Assembly: GCA_041485285.1 (NCBI GenBank)
Contig: JBGPJF010000008.1
Span: 1-64,000, forward strand
Source of the DNA: DATEUP01 sp041485285
Lineage (GTDB): Archaea; Thermoplasmatota; DTKX01; DATEUP01
DNA length: 64,000 nt
Direction of reading: 5' to 3'
Shown here piece after piece: positions 24,403 to 33,210 of the stretch. The notes beneath the pieces were generated by a model that was not told the DNA's origin, did not search any database, and saw only the letters and a list, made by a program, of their open reading frames with translations. Made by a program: the position numbers and the translations under genes. Each line of letters opens with the position of its first letter. Position 1 is the first letter of the stretch.

Positions 24403-25926
24403 TCAGCGGCGCCGCACGGAGCGCGAGCGGCCCGCGGGGCGACCGGCGTCCCGGCCGTCGCGCCTGCGCGCCGGCTCGGGGTCGTCGGCGCGGCCGCTCC
24501 TGCGCACGACGATCAGCGCTGCGGCGGCCGCCACGGCGCCCACAAGGAGCAGGATCGGCAGTCCCCACGCGTCGAGGAAATTCGAAGACGAGGCCCCCGG
24601 CGGGGCGCAGATGGTCGGGTCAGCGGGCGCCGCATCCTCCCACGCCATGCACTTGTCGCCGTCATAATCGAACACATACAGCTTCACCGTCCCGTCGGCG
24701 TTGCCCGCGAGCACCGTCTGGTTTCCGGGCTTGAATGCGGCGGCCGAGCACCAGGAGCGGCCGAAAATCCACACGTTCTCCGGCCGCAGGCGCGTGCCGG
24801 TGCTGTTCGTGTAGTTGTAGACGACGAGCTCGCCCGCGTCGATGTAGCCGTCCTGGCCCGCGATGGCCTGCGGCCCGCTGGCATCAATGAGGTCGGCCCC
24901 GCTGCACGAGGCGATGTACTGCCCTTGGCTGTCCCACGACACCCACTCCGCGGGCTTGGAATGGATCTCCGCCCGCATCGTCTGGATGGCAAACCCCTCG
25001 GAGTTGCGCCGCGACGGGTCGAACACGATCACCGGCCCCGAGTCCGTCGACCCGTCCGGGTTGAAGTCGGCCGACTGGGCGGAGGGGCGCGTGAAGTCGT
25101 AGGAGAAGCCGCCCACGAGCAGCCTCGAGTCGGGCGACCACGCGATCGCCCACCCGTGGGACGCGTGGCCGATGATGTCGCGGTAGGAGTGGTTGATCTC
25201 CTCCATGCGCCGCGGCTGTTCGTACGGGTAGAGCAGCCAGACGTCGTTCAAGTGGCCGACCGCCGCCACGGCGTGGCCGTCGGGGGCCCACGCGATGCGC
25301 GCGGGGTACGAGTTGTTCTCCGCGAACTGCGGGGTGTGCGCCGTCGCGTTCCAGATGAGCGCGCCGGTGTTCGCGTTCCAGAACTTGACCTCCCCGTAGA
25401 TCTTGTCCGTGTCCACGTGGTTGTCCACGCCCGACGATGAAGCGATCATCGTGCCGTCGGGCGACCAGGCGACCGAGGTTACCCAGTCGAAGTGGTTGGT
25501 GATGTTGAGGAGGAGCGTCCCGGTCAGGTTCCACACTTTCAGCGTCTTTTCGGTCACGTTGCTGCGGTAGGCACCCGACACGGACGCGATGCGGGTCCCG
25601 TCCGGCGAGAACACGACCTGGTTGATCGGCCCGTCGTGGCCGTGCCACCGCGCCATCTCGAAGTGGAGCGTCCCGTCGTAGATCGTGATGTTCCCGGTGT
25701 CCGTGCCGGCGGCAAAGAAGAGGCCGTCGTTGCTCCACGCCACCGTGTAAACGGCGCCCGACGCGGTGAAATTGTCGGTGGTTCCGCCGTGGGCGGACGC
25801 CGGGGCCGCCGGGCCAAACGGCAACGTGATCGAGACCAGGAATGCGGCGAAAAACGTCTGGGAGGCCAAAAGGGCCACCGAAAGGCCCGCCGAAAATGGC
25901 CGCCTGGCTATGCCGTAGGAAACCAC
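24403..25926 (-). CDS. WD40-like beta-propeller surface protein, membrane-anchored
   Basis: 507 residues. Signal peptide (SVALLASQTFFAAFLVSITL), then WD40/TolB-like blades: VYTVAWSNDGLFFAAGTDTG, INQVVFSPDGTRIASVSG, VTSVAWSPDGTMIASSSG, PARIAWAPDGHAVAAVG, WAIAWSPDSRLLVGG and WVSWDSQGQYIASCSG. It then has a transmembrane helix (LDAWGLPILLLVGAVAAAAA) and an Arg-rich cytoplasmic tail ending RSRSVRRR. The propeller faces outward. Four cysteines occur in the last third. It sits 92 bases upstream of the cupredoxin gene and 84 bases downstream of the HxxEH membrane-protein gene, suggesting one transcription unit. Confidence 0.8.
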   Translation of the reverse strand: MVSYGIARRPFSAGLSVALLASQTFFAAFLVSITLPFGPAAPASAHGGTTDNFTASGAVYTVAWSNDGLFFAAGTDTGNITIYDGTLHFEMARWHGHDGPINQVVFSPDGTRIASVSGAYRSNVTEKTLKVWNLTGTLLLNITNHFDWVTSVAWSPDGTMIASSSGVDNHVDTDKIYGEVKFWNANTGALIWNATAHTPQFAENNSYPARIAWAPDGHAVAAVGHLNDVWLLYPYEQPRRMEEINHSYRDIIGHASHGWAIAWSPDSRLLVGGFSYDFTRPSAQSADFNPDGSTDSGPVIVFDPSRRNSEGFAIQTMRAEIHSKPAEWVSWDSQGQYIASCSGADLIDASGPQAIAGQDGYIDAGELVVYNYTNSTGTRLRPENVWIFGRSWCSAAAFKPGNQTVLAGNADGTVKLYVFDYDGDKCMAWEDAAPADPTICAPPGASSSNFLDAWGLPILLLVGAVAAAAALIVVRRSGRADDPEPARRRDGRDAGRPAGRSRSVRRR

Positions 25927-26010
25927 GTATTCGCGAGCCAGCGGGACGCTATAAAGCGTTTGGGAGGGCCCGTGGATCGTAGGCGCGGCCGCCCCCGCCC
26001 CGCGTCGGTC

Positions 26011-26691
26011 TCACGCCGAAGCAGGCAGGCGCACTTGCCGCGTGAACAGCCACTGCTTCATGACGCCGATGCCGCCGAGGCGGACGAACGCGTAGAACGG
26101 CAGGATCCATACGATGAAGTTCAGCGCCAGGTGCACGACCACGTTGTCTTGGAAGAGCCCGATGAAGCCCGGCGGCCGCGGGGTGCCCACGGCGGCTTCC
26201 TGCGAGATCTGGATGACGTGCTCGGCCGCGTGGTAGGTCTGGATGCCTGCGGCGATGATCAGCAGCCACATCGCGCTGCGGTCGAGTTTCCGGAAGCCCC
26301 CGAGGCCGTAGGCCCAGGCCACCGACCAAAGGAGGAACAGGAAGAACGCGAAGTTGTACACGAAGTGGACGATCGGGAAATCGACCGCCGACCCGAGCAG
26401 TCCGCCGGCCTGCGGCTTCGGCACGCCGAAGACGTAGATCTGCATGGTCTGGGCGATGTGCTCCATGGTGTGGAGCCCCTGGATGACCAGCCCGATGCCG
26501 AGGAACACGAGGAAGTAGCCGAGCGACCGGGGGCCGCGCAGCTTCTCGAGGATTCGATCGGTGGGTCGGGGGACGCGCTTGGCTCCGCTGCCCTGCGCGC
26601 GCGGGAACCGCGAGTACGCGGGCGCGCGCGCACCCTTCACCTCGATGGCCTTCTTGGGTCTGCGCGAGGGCTTGGTCGTCGTGGGTGCCAT
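26011..26691 (-). CDS. Four-helix membrane protein made of two HxxEH repeats, unknown function
   Basis: 226 residues. A basic soluble N-terminus (about 55 residues) precedes four membrane helices. The helices form an internal duplication: unit 1 has H74-T-M-E77-H78-IAQ, GVPKPQAGGLLG and VH109FVYNF; unit 2 has H154-A-A-E157-H158-VIQ, GTPRPPGFIGLF and VH187LALNF. Spacing between the HxxEH motif and the second histidine is 35 and 33 residues. Six conserved His and two Glu in or near the membrane suggest heme or metal (copper or iron) binding. I recognise no family. The start codon lies three bases after the stop of the Met-rich FG-GAP gene, so the two are co-transcribed. Confidence 0.75.
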   Translation of the reverse strand: MAPTTTKPSRRPKKAIEVKGARAPAYSRFPRAQGSGAKRVPRPTDRILEKLRGPRSLGYFLVFLGIGLVIQGLHTMEHIAQTMQIYVFGVPKPQAGGLLGSAVDFPIVHFVYNFAFFLFLLWSVAWAYGLGGFRKLDRSAMWLLIIAAGIQTYHAAEHVIQISQEAAVGTPRPPGFIGLFQDNVVVHLALNFIVWILPFYAFVRLGGIGVMKQWLFTRQVRLPASA

Positions 26692-26694
26692 GGC

Positions 26695-29600
26695 TTACTC
26701 CTCCTCCTCCTTGCGGTCGGGCCTGAAGGGGAACGGCGGCGCGTCGCTGCCGGCCTCGTCGGCCACCACAATCTCGTGGGGCTGGAGCTCGCTGAAGTGC
26801 TCCGGGGCAAGCTCGTCTTCCGGCCGGCGCCACACGCGGCTGGACAGGATCGCCACGCCGAGGATCGAGATGGTCGTTGCGGCAATCGCGAGGACCACCA
26901 TGTCCTGCGTGACGGAGGCAGGGCCGGCGCCCGTGACCTTGGCGTCGAAGGACTGGCTGATCGAGTTGTTGCTGGGGTCGGTGACCTTGAGCGTGATATT
27001 CCAAATGCCAGCCTTGGGCAGCTGCACGGTCGGCTTGACGCCCGTCGCCTTGAACTCCAGCGCCCCGTTGCGGAACGTCCACTCGTAGATTCCGCCCACC
27101 TTGAACGCGGGGTCGTTGTCCGTGGTCCCCGACGCGTCGAACACGGGCTTGCCCGACGCCGTGATCGTGGCAGGCATCGTGACGTTGATTTTCGGCACCG
27201 AAGTGTCCGTGACCGTCATGACGCAGAAGTCCGAGCCGAAGTCCGCGCCGAAGCGGTCCTTCACCGTGAACTCTGCCGTGTAGACGCCCGGCGCGTTTGG
27301 CGTGAACATCGCGTCCTTCCCCTCGACGGTCTGCGCGCCCGCGGGGCCGTGGAAGGTCCACGCGTAGTGGCCGCCCGTCAGTTCCGCGCCCATGACGGTG
27401 CCCATCAGCTCGACGGGGACGGTCGTGTTGGCGGTCCCGTCGGGGCCTGCGTCCACATGCGCCTGCACGAGTTCGCGCGCCGTGGTGCGCGATCCGGCCA
27501 TCAGGTCGCCGAGCGGCTGGAGGATCCCCGACGGCCACTTGACCATCACCGACTTGGCCTCCATCTGGGCGCCGAGCCCGATGAACACGCCCGGCTCGTT
27601 CGACGAGGCATACTCGCCGCCGGGCTGGACGACCGCGCGAAACGGCAGGCCGCCCACCATCGCCGTCACCTCGGCGCCGACCCCATAGCTGTTCGAGTCG
27701 ATGCCGTGGAGGTCGATGCGCAGGTGGCTGCCCCCGCCCTCGCGGTTGAGGTAGAGCTTGTTCATGCCCGTGGTTTTGCCAAGGAACAGGTCGAGCTTGC
27801 CGTCCTCGTCGACATCGGCCGTGGCAAGCGAGATGCCAAGCGCGGGGTCCTTGTCGATTCCCGAGCCGGCCGAGCCGTCCCAGAATCGCGTGCCGCCGCC
27901 GTTGATGTAAACCGACGAGCGCTCGGACGCCTTCATCATCATCGACATGTAGCCCGTGGAGATCGCGAGGTCGGGCCACCCGTCGTTGTTCAGGTCGGGC
28001 GCGCCAACGCCCCAGCCCACGGCCATGTCGTCGACGCCGTACGCCTGCGCGCGCTCCGTGAACGTCCCGTCGCCGTTGGCCATCCACAGGTAGTCCTCAT
28101 TGAAGTTCGACTGGAACACGTCGAGGTGGTTGTCGCGGTTGAAGTCCGCGACCGCGAAGCCCATCGCGGAGCCGATCTTGTCGAAGCCCGACGCGGCCGT
28201 TCGCTGCGTGAACGTCCCGTCGCCGTTGTTGTGGTAGAGGGGCGAGATGCCGAAGTCGTTGCCCACGAGCAGGTCGGGCCACCCGTCTTCGTCGGCGTCG
28301 AAGAACGCGGCCGTGTACGACACGCCCGAACCGCTGAGGTCGCGGCCCGTCGAGGACGCGTACCAATACCGCTGCACGGGGTCCATCACGAGGGACTGCC
28401 AGTCCGTCTCGCCGCCGGGGGCAAGCCCGCCGGTCGGTGACCCGGCCGCTGCCGTGACATCGGTGAGGCGGCCGTTGCAGTCGTTCTTGAACAGGTAGTT
28501 GGCTTGGGGCTTCACGAAGTTCATCGCCATGTCCATCATCATCATGTCGGAGGAGCTTGCGCCTTCCATCATCGCCGTGGCCATCTGCCCCATGTTGACG
28601 ACGTAGAGGTCGAGGCAGCCGTCGCGGTTGTAATCGTTCCAAATGCCGCCGGTCGTGTAGCGCGCGGGCATCGTGAACCCGACCATCGCGGTTGCGTCCA
28701 TGAACATCCCGTGGCCGTCGTTCTCGAAGATCATCGAGGTGAGCGGCTTGCCGTCCTTGAAGGTCATGTGCATCTGCGCGTCTTCCATTGCCGTCCCGAC
28801 GTTGCCGTAGCGCGCGACGAAGAGGTCGAGCGCGCCGTCGCCGTTGAAATCGCCCGCCGAAACGCCCTGGGCGCCCGCCGCCGTCTCGAGACCCGACATG
28901 GGTTCCATCTGGAACATCCCGTCCCCCATCCCAAGAAACAGCACGGGCGCGGGGTAGTCGGTGACACTCAAGTTCATGTCCATCAGCATCATTTCGTCGG
29001 TCTCCGGCGCGGCCGTCACGACAACATCGACATGCCCATCGCCGTTGAAGTCGCCCCAGGCAGAGCCGGGGCCCTGGGTCATCATGGGGCCCATCATTTC
29101 CCGGCCGTCCATCGACATGCCGCCGCCCATGGTCATCCCGCCACCCATCGACATGTTTGCGCCCATCGACAAGTTCCCGCCCATGTCGCCCATCCCCATG
29201 CCGCCCATCATGTCCATGCCGTGGTACACATCCAGCATTGCCTGCGTCGACGCGTCTTCGAGCACGACGCCGCGGTTCATCGCGGTGAAGGAGACGTTGC
29301 TGTCCATCGAAGTGTTGACAAAGCGCGCATCGGACCACTCCGCCACCCTCGCGCGGACAATCACGCCCGCTAGCGAGGTCGACGCGCCCATGACCTGGAG
29401 GTAGGGCGCCTTGACCCACACAGGGACCGGGTGGCCTTCCATGTCAAGCCGCGTGGTGGGTTGCATCCCGCCCATCATCTTCGAACCGGCAACCAGGCCC
29501 GCGCTGGTCTCAACGCCCCATTCCGCGCCGATCAGCGGCTTGCCCGAAGTGTCGTTGACTTTGACCCAAAGGAAGGACGAATAGGACAAGGAAGCTGCAG

Positions 29601-30213
29601 GACCGACATCGTAGGTCGGGACCCCCTTGCCCGCGACCTCTGCCATCGCCGTCTCGCGCAGGAAAAACAGCGGGGCGACATTCTGGGTGAATGTCGTGTT
29701 CGTCGCGCGCAAGTTCGAGGCCAAGTAGAGCTCGATGGGCCCCCTGTGCATCTTGACCGTCGAGTCGACCATCCGCACGACGGCGTCGCTCGCCGTGAGC
29801 CCGGATGAGCCTTGCCAAGTCGCCCCGGTGAGCTCGAAGGTTGCCTCAGTGTCGAGGACGACCGCGTAGGTCCAGTCCTGCGCGCTGCCGTCGTCCGGGT
29901 CGTTTTGATTGTCCTGCAGCGACCCGCCATTGAAGCGGAGCGACGCGCCGTCCATCAGGTGGATCCACGTCGCGTCGTCGGCCATGTAAAGGATCGCGCC
30001 GTTGAAGGTGAGCGCCTTGCCCGCGCTCACGGTCACGTTGCCATGGATCGTGACCGGCGCCGTGATGACCGTGTCCTCGGCGACCACCCAATCGCCCATG
30101 GCGGGCGGGGTGCTGGCGGCCAGGCTTACGGGGAACACAATCGAAGCCATGAGGGGCACCGCGAAGAGGGCGGCCACCAACACGGGGGTGCTGCGGCGAC
30201 GACTTTCACTCAT
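26695..30213 (-). CDS. FG-GAP/ASPIC-UnbV surface protein, strikingly Met-rich, membrane-anchored
   Basis: 1172 residues from the ATG at 30213, with GGAGG at 30221-30225. Signal peptide, then a beta-rich N-terminal region of about 300 residues. A Met-rich segment at about 330-380 follows, for example GMDMMGGMGMGDMGG and SMGGGMTMGGGMSM. An FG-GAP/VCBS propeller comes next, with calcium-binding DxNxDGxxD loops (DFNGDGHVDVVV, DFNGDGALDLFV, DYNRDGCLDLYV, DADEDGWPDLLVG, DFNRDNHLDVFQ, DLNNDGWPDLAI, DVDEDGKLDLFLG). Met clusters continue inside it (SDMMMMDMAMNF). An ASPIC/UnbV domain (HLRIDLHGIDSNSYGVGAEV), PKD-like domains and a transmembrane helix with an acidic tail end it. Met-rich segments of this kind often bind Cu(I), fitting the nearby cupredoxin gene; that role is inference. 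Confidence 0.8.
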   Translation of the reverse strand: MSESRRRSTPVLVAALFAVPLMASIVFPVSLAASTPPAMGDWVVAEDTVITAPVTIHGNVTVSAGKALTFNGAILYMADDATWIHLMDGASLRFNGGSLQDNQNDPDDGSAQDWTYAVVLDTEATFELTGATWQGSSGLTASDAVVRMVDSTVKMHRGPIELYLASNLRATNTTFTQNVAPLFFLRETAMAEVAGKGVPTYDVGPAASLSYSSFLWVKVNDTSGKPLIGAEWGVETSAGLVAGSKMMGGMQPTTRLDMEGHPVPVWVKAPYLQVMGASTSLAGVIVRARVAEWSDARFVNTSMDSNVSFTAMNRGVVLEDASTQAMLDVYHGMDMMGGMGMGDMGGNLSMGANMSMGGGMTMGGGMSMDGREMMGPMMTQGPGSAWGDFNGDGHVDVVVTAAPETDEMMLMDMNLSVTDYPAPVLFLGMGDGMFQMEPMSGLETAAGAQGVSAGDFNGDGALDLFVARYGNVGTAMEDAQMHMTFKDGKPLTSMIFENDGHGMFMDATAMVGFTMPARYTTGGIWNDYNRDGCLDLYVVNMGQMATAMMEGASSSDMMMMDMAMNFVKPQANYLFKNDCNGRLTDVTAAAGSPTGGLAPGGETDWQSLVMDPVQRYWYASSTGRDLSGSGVSYTAAFFDADEDGWPDLLVGNDFGISPLYHNNGDGTFTQRTAASGFDKIGSAMGFAVADFNRDNHLDVFQSNFNEDYLWMANGDGTFTERAQAYGVDDMAVGWGVGAPDLNNDGWPDLAISTGYMSMMMKASERSSVYINGGGTRFWDGSAGSGIDKDPALGISLATADVDEDGKLDLFLGKTTGMNKLYLNREGGGSHLRIDLHGIDSNSYGVGAEVTAMVGGLPFRAVVQPGGEYASSNEPGVFIGLGAQMEAKSVMVKWPSGILQPLGDLMAGSRTTARELVQAHVDAGPDGTANTTVPVELMGTVMGAELTGGHYAWTFHGPAGAQTVEGKDAMFTPNAPGVYTAEFTVKDRFGADFGSDFCVMTVTDTSVPKINVTMPATITASGKPVFDASGTTDNDPAFKVGGIYEWTFRNGALEFKATGVKPTVQLPKAGIWNITLKVTDPSNNSISQSFDAKVTGAGPASVTQDMVVLAIAATTISILGVAILSSRVWRRPEDELAPEHFSELQPHEIVVADEAGSDAPPFPFRPDRKEEEE

Positions 30214-30220
30214 TGGGCCC

Positions 30221-30288
30221 CCTCCGGGTTTGGGGTGCTGGAAAGCCCCCCGAACCACGGCGCGCCGACTTCGTGCGTCCATATATAA
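30221..30288 (-). promoter_or_regulatory. Promoter and ribosome-binding site of the FG-GAP gene
   Basis: A strong TATA box (TTATATAT, minus strand, 30281-30288) is followed by a leader of about 40 nt and GGAGG (30221-30225) ahead of the ATG at 30213. It is probably the promoter for the whole 30213-23849 block. Confidence 0.55.
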
Positions 30289-30299
30289 CGGTTGGCCGG

Positions 30300-30618
30300 T
30301 TTTCATGGGAGTCGAACAATGACACACCCAAAGGGACACCTTCGTCCTGGATCTGTCAAAACGAAGGCCGATCCTCGACCGAAACGGGGCCCCGTCCCCG
30401 TCCGGCGCTTCGATTGCCCCGCGGGGAGGGGAGCGGCCGCGCGCTCAAACCTCGCCCCCGGAGCGCGCAAACGCCCTTTGGAAGTTACTTTGATCGCTAC
30501 TTTCCGATCTGGGCCTCACACGCACGCGCGCGAGGCAATTCGCGCTCAGCCGACCCCCTGGGGGCCCCCCCCTTCCGGATCGGCCCCCCCTTTGATGTCG
30601 CCTCGGCCACGACAAAAC
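30300..30618. other. Intergenic region, no gene seen
   Basis: Between the divergent FG-GAP and tes genes. It contains no credible coding frame. Apart from the two promoters at its edges I see only GC-rich, C/G-skewed sequence. Confidence 0.4.
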
Positions 30619-30619
30619 G

Positions 30620-30660
30620 CTTATAAACTGCCGGGCTCTGACCGGGAAACGAAGGTGGAG
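30620..30660 (+). promoter_or_regulatory. Promoter and ribosome-binding site of tes
   Basis: CTTATAAA (30620-30627) is a near-consensus archaeal TATA box. Transcription would start near 30650. GGTGGAG (30654-30660) precedes the TTG at 30664. Confidence 0.6.
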
Positions 30661-30663
30661 TAA

Positions 30664-32322
30664 TTGGCCCCCGCTGAAGCGAAGCTGCTTGGCTACGATG
30701 TGACCGCACCGGAGCGCGACATTGTCAACGCGCCCAACGCCGGGATCACCCGGAAGCTCACGGTCATTCAGCCGACCGGCATCAAGACCAAGCTCCCCCG
30801 CAAGATCGGCTCCCTCTGCCCCGAGTGCATCCGCACCATCATGGGCGTCATCTACGAAGACAAGGGCCGCGTCATGCTCAAGAAGAACTGCCCGGACCAC
30901 GGGGAGTTCGTCGACGTCTACTACTCGGATGTCGACCTGTTCATGAAGTTCGAAGGCTACGCCATTGACGGCGTCGGCATCGACAACCCCCACACGCAGC
31001 TCACCTCGGGCTGCCCCTACGACTGCGGGCTGTGCAACGCGCACACCTCGCACCCGGGCATCGTCAACGTCGACCTCACCAACCGCTGCAACCTCAAGTG
31101 CCCGATCTGCTTTGCCAACGCGAACTCGGCGGGCTTCGTATTCGAGCCCCCCTTCGAAGACGTCGTCGCCATGATGCGCAACCTGCGCGACCTCAAGCCC
31201 GTCCCCGTCCAGGCGATCCAGTTCGCCGGCGGAGAGCCCACGATCTACCCGCGCTTCTTTGACGCGGTCAAGGCCGGCTCCGACCTCGGCTTCCCCCAGA
31301 TCCAGGTGGCCACGAACGCCATCCGGCTCGCCAAGGAACCCGACTTCGCCCAGAAGTTCGTCGACAACGGCGGCCACATGATCTACCTCCAGTTCGACGG
31401 CTTCCGCGACGAGTCGTACATCCGCGCGCGCAAGCGGCCCGGCTTCCTCAAGGAGAAGTTCCAGGCCATCGAGAACTGCCGGCGCGTGCGCCCCAAGCCG
31501 CTCGCCGTCACCCTCGTGCCGGTAATCGTCAAGAACCTCAACAACGACGAGGTCGGCGACATCATCCGGTTCGCGCTCAACAACCTCGACGTCGTGCGCT
31601 CGGTCAACTTCCAGCCCGTCTCGTTCTCGGGACGGATGGAGACCGAAGACCGCATGCGCGGGCGCTACACCCAGTCGGACCTCGTGGCCGACGCGGTCGA
31701 ACAGACCGGGTTCCTCACGAAGGAAGACTTCTACCCGGTGCCCGTCGCGGCCGCGATCTCCGAGGTCGTGTCCGTCATCCACGGCGAAGGCAAGCTCGCC
31801 TTCACCTGCCACCCCGCGTGCGGCATAGGCGCGTACGTCATCCGCGGCGAGGACGGCCGGCACATGGGCGTCTCGCAGTTCATCGACATCGACGGCCTCT
31901 ACAACGAGGCGCTGCAGATTGCCGAGGAGACCCAGGGGCTCAAGGCCTCGAAGGTGCGCGCGCTGATCAAGGCCCGCCGCCTGCTCAAGTACGTCGACCT
32001 CGAGAAGGCCCCGAAGGGCGTCGACAAGGTCGCCGACCTCCTGCGCGGCGTGTTCTACGACGGCGGCAAGGCCGGCCTCAGCGAGTTCCACTGGAACACG
32101 CTGTTCATCGGCGCGATGCACTTCATGGACCGCTACAACTACGACATCGACCGCGTCAAGCGGTGCATCGTGCACTACGCGACCCCGGACGGGCGCATCA
32201 TCCCGTTCTGCGCGTACAACACGGGCCCGACCTTCCGCACGGAGATCGAGTCGAAGTTCGCGATGACCTTCAAGGAGTACGCTGCGGTGAACGGCGGCTC
32301 CGAAGAGGACATCCACACCTAA
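30664..32322 (+). CDS. tes: Tetraether synthase (Tes), radical SAM
   Basis: 552 residues from a TTG at 30664. The radical SAM cluster motif is C142-x3-C146-x2-C149 (NRCNLKCPICFAN). As in Tes/MJ0619 proteins there are several further cysteine groups: C52-C55-C76 at the N-terminus (LCPECIRTI, KKNCPDHG), C117-C121-C124 (GCPYDCGLC), and C-terminal TCHPACGIG, KRCIVHYATP and FCAYNTG. These hold auxiliary iron-sulfur or metal sites. The AGGEPT motif after the radical SAM motif is also as expected. Tes joins the phytanyl tails of two archaeol lipids head-to-head to make the membrane-spanning tetraether (GDGT) lipids. A HEAT-repeat gene follows after a terminator-like hairpin. Confidence 0.88.
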   Translation: MAPAEAKLLGYDVTAPERDIVNAPNAGITRKLTVIQPTGIKTKLPRKIGSLCPECIRTIMGVIYEDKGRVMLKKNCPDHGEFVDVYYSDVDLFMKFEGYAIDGVGIDNPHTQLTSGCPYDCGLCNAHTSHPGIVNVDLTNRCNLKCPICFANANSAGFVFEPPFEDVVAMMRNLRDLKPVPVQAIQFAGGEPTIYPRFFDAVKAGSDLGFPQIQVATNAIRLAKEPDFAQKFVDNGGHMIYLQFDGFRDESYIRARKRPGFLKEKFQAIENCRRVRPKPLAVTLVPVIVKNLNNDEVGDIIRFALNNLDVVRSVNFQPVSFSGRMETEDRMRGRYTQSDLVADAVEQTGFLTKEDFYPVPVAAAISEVVSVIHGEGKLAFTCHPACGIGAYVIRGEDGRHMGVSQFIDIDGLYNEALQIAEETQGLKASKVRALIKARRLLKYVDLEKAPKGVDKVADLLRGVFYDGGKAGLSEFHWNTLFIGAMHFMDRYNYDIDRVKRCIVHYATPDGRIIPFCAYNTGPTFRTEIESKFAMTFKEYAAVNGGSEEDIHT

Positions 32323-32342
32323 AGCGGCGCCAAGCCGCCTTT

Positions 32343-32376
32343 CCGGGGGGTCTTTCCCCCCGCCCTCCCTTTTTTC
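32343..32376 (+). terminator. Terminator after tes
   Basis: A 7-bp G/C stem (CGGGGGG at 32344-32350 with CCCCCCG at 32356-32362, loop TCTTT) is followed by TTTTTT at 32370-32375. The T-run is the usual archaeal termination signal. Some read-through into the HEAT gene is possible, as no clear TATA box precedes it. Confidence 0.6.
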
Positions 32377-32414
32377 TACTCCCTCACGCCTCGAACCCCA
32401 AGGAGCGTCCCCCG

Positions 32415-33074
32415 ATGTCCGCCGGCCCTGGCATGTTCAAGGTCCGCGCGGGCTGGGCCAAGTGGGACGACGAGCTGAAGAAGCAGCTGCTGCTCCGCGA
32501 GAACCCCAAGCTCGTCGAGGTGTCGCGCGACGCCACCTCGAACCCCGAGTTCCTCCAGGCGCTCGTCGACCACCTCCACGAAAAGGACTTCCGCCTGCGG
32601 TGGGGCATCGTCGAAGTGCTCGACCACATCACGCGGATCAAGGCCGAGGTGCTCATTCCCCATATCCCGAAGATCGCCGAGCTGCTTGACGACCGCCACC
32701 ACATGCCGCGCAACATGGCGGCAATCACGATCCTGCGCGTGGGCGAGCGCCACCCGGACGCGATGATGCCGATCCTCGGCCACTTCATGAAGCGGCTCGA
32801 GTCGGTGGAGGGCCACGAGCGCTACGACGCGGTGCGCCTCCTGCAGACCCTCATCGTCACCAACTACGATGTCGGAATCAAATACTTCGAGATCATCAAG
32901 CAGCTCGACGCCGTCGAAGGCAACCCGAGCGTGAAGCTCGCGTGCGAGAAGTACCTCAAAGCGGTCAAGGACATCCAGGCGGGCCGCGAGCCTGACATCA
33001 CGAAGCCCGCGGCGCTTGAGGCCAAAGAGGCCGCCCGCAGGGAAGCCGACAAGAAAAGCAAGGGCGCGCCGTAG
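32415..33074 (+). CDS. HEAT-repeat protein
   Basis: 219 residues from the ATG at 32415, preceded by AAGGAG. Residues 25-180 are alpha-helical HEAT-like repeats: NPEFLQALVDHLHEKDFRLR, GIVEVLDHI, IPHIPKIAELLDDRHHMPRN, AAITILRVGERHPDAMMPIL, RYDAVRLLQTLIVTN. The C-terminus is a charged Lys/Glu/Ala helix. Such proteins are binding scaffolds without enzymatic motifs. Its place directly after tes suggests it may assist the synthase or another membrane function, but this is inference. Confidence 0.75.
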   Translation: MSAGPGMFKVRAGWAKWDDELKKQLLLRENPKLVEVSRDATSNPEFLQALVDHLHEKDFRLRWGIVEVLDHITRIKAEVLIPHIPKIAELLDDRHHMPRNMAAITILRVGERHPDAMMPILGHFMKRLESVEGHERYDAVRLLQTLIVTNYDVGIKYFEIIKQLDAVEGNPSVKLACEKYLKAVKDIQAGREPDITKPAALEAKEAARREADKKSKGAP

Positions 33075-33143
33075 CCAACCGGCCTGCGCGCCTGGCCACG
33101 GGCCCTCGCGCCCGTTCACTTTCCGCTGTGCTACGGCTAAGTT

Positions 33144-33154
33144 TTGAAATAGGC
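33144..33154 (+). promoter_or_regulatory. Shared promoter-like motif (2 of 3)
   Basis: TTGAAATAGGC, 57 nt before the ATG at 33211. See the matching elements at 7208 and 39201, also ahead of surface-protein genes. Confidence 0.4.
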
Positions 33155-33210
33155 TCAGGCACCTGGCCTTTGGCAACGGCCCGGCGAGGGCCGTTTTGGG
33201 GGTCGTGCGT

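Noticed and set aside
26011..26691. A subunit of a particulate methane/ammonia monooxygenase
   Set aside because: The membrane protein has HxxEH repeats near a cupredoxin, but none of the PmoA/B/C signatures and only four helices.
25492..28440. A 980-codon plus-strand open frame opposite the WD40, HxxEH and FG-GAP genes
   Set aside because: It crosses three genuine minus-strand genes, has shadow-like composition and no domain or signal.
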